Below are positions 1-7,088 of a DNA stretch of 8,919 nucleotides, one piece after another (the first letter of the stretch is position 1; the number at the start of each line of letters is the position of its first letter). Position numbers and translations under genes: made by a program. The notes beneath the pieces were generated by a model. The model had not been told where the DNA came from and made no database searches. It worked only from the letters and a program-made list of their open reading frames with translations. This DNA is from CAWVWD01 sp965662365. GTDB taxonomy: Bacteria > Bacteroidota > Bacteroidia > Chitinophagales > Saprospiraceae. The DNA lies in assembly GCA_965662365.1 (NCBI GenBank), contig CBFIHR010000124.1:1-8919 (forward strand), in the 5' to 3' direction.

Positions 1-735
1 ACAACGAATCAAATGGCTTTTTCTGGGGCATTTCATAAAGCGCTTGATAGATATGGAGATCATTATCTATCCGGCGGGTTTCAGTTCGGTATTAATCAGA
101 AGACTTTGACGTACGATGATTTGACGTTTAATGACCAGTTTAATGGAAGTACGGGCTATGTATTAGGAACAGGTGAAAACTTACCGCAAAACAGTTTTGC
201 TTTTGGCGACTTGACAGCGGGTTTACAATGGTCGCTATCGCCACGAGATAGAATGTTGATTTATGCGGGTTTTGCCGTTCATCATATTACTCGTCCAGAT
301 GTATCGTTTTATCAATTAGATGATGATATTAGTTTGGAAAGTCGTTTACACACCAAGTTTGTGGGACATTTTGGTTTACAATTACCGGTATCGGAGAAGG
401 TTTCTTTACAGCCAAGAATCATGACTTACATTCAGGGGGCGCATGTAGAGATTAACACAGGTGCAAATCTGGCGTTTAAGGTTAGTGATTATAATGATAC
501 TAATGTTATTCTTGGAGGTTGGTTTCGACCAGTCACAGATATTGAAGATTCTTATAATTTAGATGCAGCGGTTATTCTAGTTGGTTTTCAGACCACAGGT
601 TTACAATTCGGGATTAGCTATGATGTGAATGTATCGAACTTGTCGAATGCTACGAATGGTCGAGGTGCGTTAGAGTTTTCGGCAATGTATATTGGTAATT
701 ATGAAAATGAAAGTGTGATTTGCCCGACGTTTTAA
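1..735 (+). CDS. PorP/SprF family type IX secretion system membrane protein, 5'-truncated
   Basis: This is the C-terminal ~244 residues of an outer-membrane beta-barrel protein of the PorP/SprF family, which in Bacteroidota is linked to type IX secretion, gliding motility and surface display of adhesins. The frame is open from base 1, so the ATG at 13 is an internal methionine and the real start with its signal peptide lies left of the window. What can be seen is alternating amphipathic strands rich in Gly and aromatics, an early GAFHKALDRYGDHYLSGGF segment matching the family's typical turn between barrel strands, the ...LTFNDQFNG... segment, and a final GALEFSAMYIGNYE...CPTF end, close to the family's characteristic C-P-x-F terminus. 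The gene ends in TAA just before a strong terminator. PorP/SprF paralogues are usually numerous and lie beside large repeat-rich adhesins; the partner here would be upstream. The family is fairly sure, the exact role is not. Confidence 0.82.
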   Translation, partial: TTNQMAFSGAFHKALDRYGDHYLSGGFQFGINQKTLTYDDLTFNDQFNGSTGYVLGTGENLPQNSFAFGDLTAGLQWSLSPRDRMLIYAGFAVHHITRPDVSFYQLDDDISLESRLHTKFVGHFGLQLPVSEKVSLQPRIMTYIQGAHVEINTGANLAFKVSDYNDTNVILGGWFRPVTDIEDSYNLDAAVILVGFQTTGLQFGISYDVNVSNLSNATNGRGALEFSAMYIGNYENESVICPTF

Positions 736-740
736 AATAC

Positions 741-779
741 AAGTAAGAGGTAACGAGATAAGTTACCTCTTACTTTTTT
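741..779 (+). terminator. Rho-independent terminator after the PorP/SprF-like gene
   Basis: A perfect 14-bp inverted repeat (741-754 with 762-775, 7-nt loop) lies 5 bp after the stop codon and runs into a T tract (774-779). It is a textbook intrinsic terminator for the plus-strand gene. Because the neighbouring fabH-type gene converges on it, it could also stop minus-strand read-through, although the T tract on that side is poorer. Confidence 0.9.
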
Positions 780-840
780 CCTTGAAATAATTAATTGCTT
801 TAATGATTCTCTTCGTAATTTGAATAATAGTAGCTTTATA

Positions 841-856
841 ATTCAAAATTTTGAAT
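841..856. repeat. 16-bp perfect AT-rich palindrome in the convergent spacer
   Basis: ATTCAAAATTTTGAAT reads the same on both strands. It sits 15 bp past the stop codon of the minus-strand FabH-type gene. With no GC pairs at the base and no clean loop, it is a poor intrinsic terminator. It could be a weak terminator, a protein-binding site, or chance in AT-rich DNA. Confidence 0.4.
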
Positions 857-871
857 CTCAATCAAAGTTAA

Positions 872-1936
872 TTACCATTGCAATAGTGCAGAACCCCAAG
901 TGAATCCGCTACCAAAAGCGGCTAAACAAACTAAGTCGCCACGTTGAATTTTTCCAGCTTCCCAGGCTTCCGATAGAGCGATTGGAATAGAGGCAGCTGT
1001 TGTATTTCCATATTTTTGAATATTATTAAACACTTGGTCATCTCGTAATTTCATACGTTTTTGTACAAATTGACTAATTCGTAAATTTGCTTGATGTGGA
1101 ATCAACATTTTTAAATCCTGTGGTGTGTGACCATTTTGTTGTAGGGCTTCCATAATAACCGCTGGAAATTTTGTTACGGCATATTTGAAAACGTGTTTTC
1201 CGTTCATATTAGGGTAATAATCTCCTTCTTCCCACATTTTGTCCGTTAAGAATAATCCACCATATTCATTTTCCTCTTTTGTTGGATAACCATAGTCGTG
1301 TTCAGGATTGTGAACGCCACCATGAGCGCCAGGATTGATAAAAGCCAAATGTTCTGCTTCACGTCCGTCAGCATGTAAATGTGTGGACATAATTCCTTGA
1401 TTTTCTTCTTCGGTTGGTTGCAAAATAACTGCTCCAGCTCCATCTCCGAAAATAACGGTTACACCACGACCTCGTGTCGAGAAATCCAAACCGAATGAAT
1501 GCATTTCTGCACCGACCAATAAGATGTTTTTATACATTCCTGTTTTGATAAATTGGTCAGCGATCGATAAACCATATACAAAACCCGAGCATTGATTACG
1601 AATATCTAAAGCACCAATTTCATTTTTACTCATTCCTAATTGTCGTTGCATCAAAACACCACTTCCAGGGAAGTAGTAGTCAGGGCTTAACGTTGCAAAA
1701 ATGATAAAATCAACATCATCAGGTGTAATTCCGGCGCGCTCTATCGCAATCTTAGCGGCTTTTGCTCCTAATATAGAAGTTGTCTCCTCGAATTTCTTCG
1801 CATAACGTCTTTCTTTAATTCCGGTGCGTTCTTGAATCCATTCATCAGACGTCTCCATGTGTCGAGATAAATCTTCATTGGTGACCACTTGCTCAGGGAC
1901 GTAATGTCCAATTCCTGCTATTTTAGTTTTATACAT
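872..1936 (-). CDS. fabH: Beta-ketoacyl-ACP synthase III (FabH/KAS III family)
   Basis: This enzyme is predicted to condense an acyl-CoA primer with malonyl-ACP to start fatty acid (or related acyl chain) synthesis in the cytosol. The 354-residue protein has the full KAS III catalytic triad: Cys116 in NQCSGF, His281 in IPHQANLRI and Asn311 in KYGNTTAASIP. It also has the FGDGAGA segment (164-170) and the typical C-terminal FGSGFTWGSALL. It is about 35 residues longer than E. coli FabH. The extra length sits between about residues 190 and 245, a Gly/His/acid-rich loop seen in a Bacteroidota-type subgroup with NQCSGF at the active site. It stands alone: no plsX, rpmF, acpP or acc genes are next to it, so it may be a second KAS III rather than the housekeeping copy. 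The start ATG at 1936 places MYKTKIAGIGHYVPE at the N terminus, where the family begins. The family is sure; the symbol should be read as family-level. Confidence 0.93.
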   Translation of the reverse strand: MYKTKIAGIGHYVPEQVVTNEDLSRHMETSDEWIQERTGIKERRYAKKFEETTSILGAKAAKIAIERAGITPDDVDFIIFATLSPDYYFPGSGVLMQRQLGMSKNEIGALDIRNQCSGFVYGLSIADQFIKTGMYKNILLVGAEMHSFGLDFSTRGRGVTVIFGDGAGAVILQPTEEENQGIMSTHLHADGREAEHLAFINPGAHGGVHNPEHDYGYPTKEENEYGGLFLTDKMWEEGDYYPNMNGKHVFKYAVTKFPAVIMEALQQNGHTPQDLKMLIPHQANLRISQFVQKRMKLRDDQVFNNIQKYGNTTAASIPIALSEAWEAGKIQRGDLVCLAAFGSGFTWGSALLQW

Positions 1937-2032
1937 GTCTTTGCTTTTTTAGTATACAATAGAGTTTATCGAGTTTTTATAATCAATTTTGAATAAGTGT
2001 AATACGGATAGCTGTAAAATAGTTTAGCCATA

Positions 2033-2061
2033 CAAAGTTAAACGAAAATATGAATTAGAAA
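2033..2061 (-). promoter_or_regulatory. Candidate Bacteroidota-type promoter for the FabH-type gene
   Basis: On the minus strand TTTC (2061-2058) is followed after 17 nt by TAACTTTG (2040-2033). This matches 11 of 12 positions of the Bacteroidota -33/-7 consensus TTTG / TAnnTTTG with allowed spacing. It would place the transcript start near 2026, leaving a leader of about 90 nt before the ATG at 1936. The evidence is a motif match only. Confidence 0.45.
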
Positions 2062-2142
2062 AATGCTATTTGTATAGATAAATCACTAATTTCGATATAA
2101 CAATATCAGACCAATCAGATAAAAATCAAATACGAATCAAAT

Positions 2143-3039
2143 ATGATGAATAGAAGAAAGGCTATCAAAAATGCTGCTTTGACTACCAGCGGATTATTAT
2201 TAGGTACAAAGGGATTTGCAAATAAAAAAATAGTCGATACAGCTGCTAGATTACAGTTAAAAGGAACGTTCAAGCATTCGGTTTCTCGCTGGTGTTATAG
2301 CAAAGTTCCACTTGAAGAATTGTGTAAAACTGTAAAAAGTTTTGGAATGCACTCAATTGAACTAACTGGCCCAGATGAATGGGAAATTATGAAAGATTAT
2401 GGTTTGACATGTGCTATCGGTTGGGACAAATATCCAGAAGGGGTGAATTTGAATAATTTTTATTCGAATCCTGATAATCACGATGGATTAGAGATTTATT
2501 TTAAAAATCTTATTCCGAAAGCCGTCAAATACGGTGTTAAAAATCTAATTGTTTTATCGGGACAACGTCAGGGCAGAACTGATTATCAAAATTTGATTAA
2601 TTGCAAAAATGGCATTCGTCGAATTATCGGTATGGCGGAAGATAACGGCATCACTATTTCTATGGAATATTTGAACTCGAAAGTTGATCATCCTGATCAT
2701 CAATTTGATAATATGGAATGGGGAGTCGCATTATGCGAAATGATTGACTCTCCAAATTTCAAAATTTTATATGATATTTATCATGCTCAAATCATGGAGG
2801 GCGATGTTGTCGCAACGATTCGAAAATACCACGAATATATTGCTCATTATCACACAGCAGGCGTGCCGGGTAGAAACGAAATCGATGAAACGCAAGAGCT
2901 GAATTATCGCTTTATCATGGAAGAGATTAAGAAAACTGGCTATACTGGTTTTATTGGTCAAGAGTTTATCCCGTCAGGGAAAACACAGGCAGAACGGTTA
3001 GGAGCATTGAAAAAAGCAGTACAGATTTGTGATGTATAA
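2143..3039 (+). CDS. Exported hydroxypyruvate isomerase-like TIM-barrel protein
   Basis: This is a xylose-isomerase-like TIM-barrel protein of the hydroxypyruvate isomerase (Hyi) group, probably an aldose-ketose isomerase or epimerase of unknown substrate. The N terminus (MNRRKAIK followed by a hydrophobic stretch, about residues 9-25) is a twin-arginine-type signal, with a possible cleavage after GFA (residue 26), so the enzyme is likely periplasmic. Probable divalent-metal and catalytic residues lie at the expected strand ends: Glu175 (SMEYLNSK), Asp211 and His214 (LYDIYHAQ), His237 (HYHTAG) and Glu274 (GQEF). The length of 298 fits a ~260-residue Hyi barrel plus the signal and a linker. 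Two ATGs at 2143 and 2146 are equally possible starts; the second gives the usual MNRRK beginning. No Shine-Dalgarno site is visible. It is divergent from the FabH-type gene and has no sugar-catabolism neighbour here, so the substrate cannot be assigned. Confidence 0.82.
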   Translation: MMNRRKAIKNAALTTSGLLLGTKGFANKKIVDTAARLQLKGTFKHSVSRWCYSKVPLEELCKTVKSFGMHSIELTGPDEWEIMKDYGLTCAIGWDKYPEGVNLNNFYSNPDNHDGLEIYFKNLIPKAVKYGVKNLIVLSGQRQGRTDYQNLINCKNGIRRIIGMAEDNGITISMEYLNSKVDHPDHQFDNMEWGVALCEMIDSPNFKILYDIYHAQIMEGDVVATIRKYHEYIAHYHTAGVPGRNEIDETQELNYRFIMEEIKKTGYTGFIGQEFIPSGKTQAERLGALKKAVQICDV

Positions 3040-3336
3040 GATGATAAAGTAAAGTTAAATTCGTGTATTTTCTTGGCAAGATAACTTGGTATGTGTTAAT
3101 TTTTCATCGGAGTGAATGGCGAATATTTGTTATAAACTTGAGCCAAAGCATAAGAGATAAGCGAATGTTAAAACTAATCTTATTTGTCCGTTTTTTTCTG
3201 CTCGATTATGGACAAACTTTAACTAAAAAAACAGGCCAATTCTAAAAAAAAAAATAGTATTATATAAATAATAAACCGTTATTTGCGGCGATTTTTGAAA
3301 CGTTGATTTTGACACTAAATTTTTATAATTCATAGC
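3040..3336. other. Non-coding spacer before the polyamine cluster
   Basis: This 297-bp gap has no convincing gene. It contains a 7-bp inverted repeat with a 20-nt loop (3183-3189 with 3210-3216), an 11-base A run (3244-3254) and, at its right end, a promoter candidate for the arginine decarboxylase gene. No clear intrinsic terminator for the preceding TIM-barrel gene is visible. A GTG-started frame of 60 codons inside it (3063-3245) resembles no family and is treated as chance. Confidence 0.5.
3282..3311 (+). promoter_or_regulatory. Candidate promoter of the polyamine gene cluster
   Basis: TTTG (3282-3285) is followed after 18 nt by TGATTTTG (3304-3311), matching 11 of 12 positions of the Bacteroidota TTTG / TAnnTTTG consensus (the second base of the -7 element is G, not A). 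The inferred transcript start near 3318 leaves a leader of only about 19 nt before the ATG at 3337. This is a motif match only, but it is well placed at the end of the longest spacer on this strand. Confidence 0.4.
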
Positions 3337-4749
3337 ATGAAAAATACTTACTTTGACCTTATTGACCAAAGTTATTATTTCCCACAAGAAGGGTTTGATT
3401 TGCGGGATGATTATCTCAATTTTCATGGGATTTCATTAAAATATTTGATTGAAAAATACGGTACACCGTTTAAATTATTGTATTTACCTCGTATCGGTGA
3501 ACAGATTCGTAGAGCTAAGAATTTGTTTTCACGAGCCATTCGTAAAAACAAGTATAAGGGGGTTTATAATTATTGTTATTGCACAAAGTGTAGTCACTTT
3601 TCGCATGTTGTAAAGGCAGCTTTGCGTGAAAATGTACACTTGGAAACTTCTTCTTCTTTTGATATTGATTTGATATTGCGATTGTTTGCAGAAGGCGAGA
3701 TTACAACTTCAAAAATCATTGTGCATAATGGTTATAAAACTAAAGATTATTTAGAAAAAATCATTAAACTGAATCAGTTAGGATTCAAAAACTCGGTGAT
3801 GGTTTTGGATTCGATGACAGAAATTGACCGTTTAGAACAATACGCGGATCAGTTGAAAACTAAATTAAAAGTTGGTATTAGAGTAGCGATTAATGAAGAA
3901 CCGCAGTCGGCATATTATACTTCTCGTTTAGGAATTCGAGCATCGGAAGTGCTAAGTTTTTATGAAGAGAAAATCAAGGATAACCCACATGTTTCTTTGA
4001 AAATGATGCACTTTTTTATTGATTCAGGTATCAAGGATACAATGTATTATTGGGGCGAATTTCAGAAAACAATGAAGTTGTTTGTCCAATTAAAAAAGGC
4101 GTGTCCAACTTTGAAAGCCATTAATTTAGGTGGTGGCTTCCCGATTCGGAACAACTTAGGTTTTGAGTATGATTACGAATATATTATTAATGAAATTATA
4201 GGTAATATCGCTGATATTTGTGATAAAGAGGGAATTGAACATCCTGATGTGTTTACAGAATTTGGTAAATATACGGTTGGAGAAAGTGGTGCGATTATTT
4301 TTGAAGTATTGGAGCAAAAGCAGCAAAACGATGCGGAAAAATGGTATATCGTCAACAATAGTTTGATGAATACAATCCCTGATGCGTGGTCGATTTTAGA
4401 AAAGTTTATCTTATTGCCGGTCAATAAATGGAAGAATGAATATTCGCAAGTAAATATTGGTGGGATAAGCTGTGATCATTCTGATTACTATAATTCAGAG
4501 GAAATGAACCAGCAAGTCATGTTGCCAAACTATAGTAATGATGATAAAGAACCGCTTTATGTTGGCTTTTTTCATACGGGAGCTTATCAAGATTCGATTA
4601 GTGGTTATGGTGGGATAAAACACTGTTTAATTCCGTCACCGAAATTAATAATTATTGATCGTGATGAGACAGGAAAATACGTGGATACGGTGTACAGAAA
4701 TGAGCAAAGAGTTGAGGAGATGTTAGAGATTTTGGGGTATAATAAATAA
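3337..4749 (+). CDS. speA: Arginine decarboxylase, Bacteroidota-type, PLP-dependent
   Basis: Predicted to decarboxylate L-arginine to agmatine, the first step of the agmatine route to putrescine in the cytosol. The 470 residues follow the alanine-racemase-fold (fold III) decarboxylases. An N-terminal TIM barrel carries the probable PLP-bound lysine Lys84 in YCYCTKCSHF. The phosphate-binding loop is LGGGFPI (264-270). The C-terminal beta domain has Cys379 in SCDHSDYYN (the CDS.D-type active-site loop) and GAYQDSISGYGG (415-426). This is the compact ~465-residue form common in Bacteroidota, much shorter than the ~660-residue E. coli SpeA. Similar enzymes use other diamino or basic acids, so substrate rests on overall resemblance and on the agmatinase gene downstream, which consumes the product. 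It is the first gene of a five-gene same-strand run; the next gene starts 76 bp downstream. No Shine-Dalgarno site is seen. Confidence 0.88.
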   Translation: MKNTYFDLIDQSYYFPQEGFDLRDDYLNFHGISLKYLIEKYGTPFKLLYLPRIGEQIRRAKNLFSRAIRKNKYKGVYNYCYCTKCSHFSHVVKAALRENVHLETSSSFDIDLILRLFAEGEITTSKIIVHNGYKTKDYLEKIIKLNQLGFKNSVMVLDSMTEIDRLEQYADQLKTKLKVGIRVAINEEPQSAYYTSRLGIRASEVLSFYEEKIKDNPHVSLKMMHFFIDSGIKDTMYYWGEFQKTMKLFVQLKKACPTLKAINLGGGFPIRNNLGFEYDYEYIINEIIGNIADICDKEGIEHPDVFTEFGKYTVGESGAIIFEVLEQKQQNDAEKWYIVNNSLMNTIPDAWSILEKFILLPVNKWKNEYSQVNIGGISCDHSDYYNSEEMNQQVMLPNYSNDDKEPLYVGFFHTGAYQDSISGYGGIKHCLIPSPKLIIIDRDETGKYVDTVYRNEQRVEEMLEILGYNK

Positions 4750-4825
4750 TATTTTGTCTGTCTATCTCACATATATTTAAAATCTATCAGGTTTAAAGTG
4801 TTGATAATTAATTAACAATAAATAA

Positions 4826-6358
4826 ATGAAACTAAGCGATGTTGATAAAATAGAACTGCTGTACCTTCAAATTGACGATTATTTAGCCTTAAAAGCTGCA
4901 ATGGTCGTGGCTTATTCTTCGATGCCTGAAGTGGATTCTTATTGGCGAAAAGATCAGATTGAATCACTTTTGGAGAAGTTTCCGGAAGGACAGATTGTCG
5001 TTAAAATTAATGGAGAATTGGCGGGTTGTGCTTTATCTATTATTGTTAATTATGATGATTTTGAAGGAAGTCATACGTATAAAGAGGTGACGGGCGATTA
5101 TACGTTCAATTCGCATGAGGAAGATGGCGATGTGCTGTACGGGATTGATGTTTTTATCAAACCTGAATTTCGAGGGTTGCGTATTGGACGACGGTTGTAC
5201 GATTATCGAAAGGAATTGTGCGAAAAATTGAATTTGCGGGGAATTATTTTTGGTGGACGTATTCCGAATTATCACAAATATGCGGAAACGCTAAGCCCAA
5301 AGGAGTACATCGAAAAAGTTAAACGAAAAGAAATCAATGATTCTGTTTTAAATTTTCAGTTGTCCAATGATTTTTATCCGTCGAGAATTTTAAAAGGTTA
5401 CTTAATTGGTGATGAAGCGTCGAATGAGTTCGCTGTTTTGATGGAATGGAATAATATTTATTATACCAAACCACGAAAAAAAGCGGCTATCAAAAAGAAA
5501 GTTGTTCGTTTAGGATTGGTTCAGTGGCAGATGCGTCGTTATGATGATGTAGATTCGTTGATGCAGCAGGTAGAATATTTTGTAGATACCGTTTCGGAGT
5601 ATCGTTCGGATTTTGCTTTGTTTCCGGAGTTTTTTAATGCTCCGCTAATGGCGAAACACAATCATTTGTCGGAAGCCGCAGCAATTCGAGAACTAGCAAC
5701 ACATACGGAGGAGATTGTACAGCGATTTTCTAATCTTTCCATTTCGTATAATATTAATATTATCGCAGGAAGTATGCCTGAAATGAAAGGCGATAAATTG
5801 TATAATGTTGGTTATTTGTGTAAACGAGATGGTACGGTAGAACGTTACGAAAAAATACATGTTACGCCAGATGAAGCCAAAGTTTGGGGAATGCAAGGCG
5901 GCACAGAAATTAAGACTTTTGATACGGATTGCGGTAAAATTGGGGTGTTGATTTGTTATGATTCGGAGTTTCCGGAGCTAAGTCGTTTGTTAGCCGATGA
6001 GGGCATGGATATTTTGTTTGTACCGTTTTTGACGGATACGCAAAATGGGTTTTCGAGGGTTCGATTTTGTTCACAAGCGAGGGCGATTGAAAATGAGTGT
6101 TATGTAGCGATTGCAGGAAGTGTCGGCAACTTACCGAATGTTCACAATATGGATATTCAGTTTGCTCAATCTATGGTTTTTACACCATGCGATTTTTCAT
6201 TTCCAACCAATGGCATCAAAGCAGAGGCAACGCCAAATACAGAAATGATTTTGATTGCCGATGTTGATATTGATTTATTAAGAGAATTGCACGAGTTCGG
6301 TGCAGTTCGTAACTTGAAAGATAGACGTAAAGACGTTTTCGAATTGAGTAAGAAATAA
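4826..6358 (+). CDS. GNAT acetyltransferase fused to carbon-nitrogen hydrolase (nitrilase superfamily)
   Basis: This is a two-domain cytosolic protein of 510 residues. Residues ~8-215 form a GNAT-like domain with the acetyl-CoA loop IKPEFRGLRIGRRL (111-124). After a basic linker (KPRKKAAIKKK, 215-225), residues ~226-510 form a complete nitrilase-superfamily domain. Its Glu-Lys-Cys triad is Glu268 (LFPEFF), Lys343 (YEKIHVTP) and Cys377 (LICYDSEFPE), so the amidase half looks active. The architecture is a known fusion in the nitrilase superfamily (RimI-like domain plus nitrilase), found in many Bacteroidota, with no settled substrate. Its position between arginine decarboxylase and agmatinase suggests a polyamine-related amide or N-acyl substrate, but that is inference. 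N-carbamoylputrescine amidase is a nitrilase-family enzyme of putrescine synthesis, yet an agmatinase here makes that step unnecessary. The ATG at 4826 follows an A/T-rich leader; the SET gene begins 45 bp after its stop. Confidence 0.9.
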   Translation: MKLSDVDKIELLYLQIDDYLALKAAMVVAYSSMPEVDSYWRKDQIESLLEKFPEGQIVVKINGELAGCALSIIVNYDDFEGSHTYKEVTGDYTFNSHEEDGDVLYGIDVFIKPEFRGLRIGRRLYDYRKELCEKLNLRGIIFGGRIPNYHKYAETLSPKEYIEKVKRKEINDSVLNFQLSNDFYPSRILKGYLIGDEASNEFAVLMEWNNIYYTKPRKKAAIKKKVVRLGLVQWQMRRYDDVDSLMQQVEYFVDTVSEYRSDFALFPEFFNAPLMAKHNHLSEAAAIRELATHTEEIVQRFSNLSISYNINIIAGSMPEMKGDKLYNVGYLCKRDGTVERYEKIHVTPDEAKVWGMQGGTEIKTFDTDCGKIGVLICYDSEFPELSRLLADEGMDILFVPFLTDTQNGFSRVRFCSQARAIENECYVAIAGSVGNLPNVHNMDIQFAQSMVFTPCDFSFPTNGIKAEATPNTEMILIADVDIDLLRELHEFGAVRNLKDRRKDVFELSKK

Positions 6359-6403
6359 TTTTTTCACTTTTTATTTTTTATGGTCTACATAGAGTAGATT
6401 AAA

Positions 6404-6991
6404 ATGATTTATCCAAAAACAGAACTTAAATTTATCAGCGAAGCAGTCGGATACGGAGTCGTAGCGACGGAATTTATCCCTGCTGGCACGATAACTTGGG
6501 CGTTAGATAAGTTAGATAGAACTTTCACGCCTGCTGATTTTGAGGCTTTTGAGCCGATGTATCAAGATATTTTGGAAACTTATACTTTCCGAAATAATAA
6601 AGGTAACTTGGTCTTGTGTTGGGACAATGGTCGATTTGTTAATCATAGTTTTAATTCAAATTGTTTGACGACAGCTTATGATTTTGAAATTGCAATTCGA
6701 GATATTCAACCTGGGGAGCAGCTGACCGATGATTATGGTTATTTGAATATTTCAATGCCTTTTAGAGCAATTGATGAGGGAACAAAACGGAAAATAGTTT
6801 ATCCGGATGATTTAGTAAAATATCATAAAAATTGGGATAAAAAATTGTTAAAAGCCTTTCCGAAAATTACAAAAGTTCCTCAAGTTTTGAAAGAATTAAT
6901 TTCAGACGATATTTGGCAAAAAGTGATTGCTATTTCTGAAGGAAAAATAGAGATGGACTCGATTCTTGTTAATTATTATAATCCGAAGTAG
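6404..6991 (+). CDS. SET domain protein (putative protein-lysine methyltransferase)
   Basis: This is a small protein (195 residues) with a compact SET domain, the fold that transfers methyl groups from S-adenosylmethionine to lysine side chains. Visible SET motifs are GYGVVATEFIPAGT (residues 16-29), the pseudoknot segment RFVNHSFNSNC (77-87, with the hallmark Asn80-His81-Ser82), and IRDIQPGEQLTDDYGY (98-113), where Tyr111 is the probable catalytic tyrosine. The first Tyr of the usual LTYDY is Asp109. There is no pre-SET region and no cysteine-rich post-SET zinc site; only Cys72 and Cys87 occur. The C-terminal 80 residues are basic and helical-looking (LVKYHKNWDKKLLKAFPK...). The target is unknown. 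It could be a ribosomal or other protein, or a small amine. It sits 45 bp after the GNAT-nitrilase gene and 97 bp before the agmatinase gene, so it is probably co-transcribed with them. Confidence 0.87.
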   Translation: MIYPKTELKFISEAVGYGVVATEFIPAGTITWALDKLDRTFTPADFEAFEPMYQDILETYTFRNNKGNLVLCWDNGRFVNHSFNSNCLTTAYDFEIAIRDIQPGEQLTDDYGYLNISMPFRAIDEGTKRKIVYPDDLVKYHKNWDKKLLKAFPKITKVPQVLKELISDDIWQKVIAISEGKIEMDSILVNYYNPK

Positions 6992-7044
6992 TTATTAGTT
7001 TTTACTGATATAAATAATTGATTGTGAGTGGCTTGGGGCTAATT

Positions 7045-7088
7045 ACGAATTACTAAAAACTAATTGTTAAAAAACGAATTACTAAAAA
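7045..7088. repeat. Two 15-bp direct repeats upstream of the agmatinase start
   Basis: ACGAATTACTAAAAA occurs at 7045-7059 and again at 7074-7088, a period of 29 bp, with the second copy touching the TTG start codon of the agmatinase gene. Short tandem units built on AATTACGAATTA are a familiar kind of intergenic repeat in AT-rich bacterial genomes. The second copy supplies the A-rich stretch in front of the start codon and an in-frame TAA (7083-7085) that fixes the upstream limit of the gene. Confidence 0.75.

Noticed and set aside
13..15. ATG at 13 as the start of the PorP/SprF-like gene
   Set aside because: The frame is open to base 1, no signal peptide follows this ATG and the family is longer at the N terminus. 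The codon is internal.
2069..2094. TTTG ... TAATTTCG as a promoter for the TIM-barrel gene
   Set aside because: The spacing of 14 nt is below the 17-23 nt usual for this promoter type and the -7 element is imperfect.
3063..3245. GTG-started 60-codon frame in the spacer before the arginine decarboxylase gene
   Set aside because: It has a hydrophobic, low-complexity composition, no leader signal and no family resemblance. It is most likely chance, though a small membrane peptide cannot be fully excluded.
4753..4779. TTTG ... TATATTTA as an internal promoter before the GNAT-nitrilase gene
   Set aside because: The spacing of 15 nt is short and the -7 element is imperfect in AT-rich DNA where such matches arise by chance.
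4826..6358. N-carbamoylputrescine amidase as the function of the fusion protein
   Set aside because: The nitrilase family fits, but an agmatinase in the same cluster already makes putrescine directly, no agmatine deiminase is present in the window, and the GNAT fusion differs from that enzyme's single-domain form.
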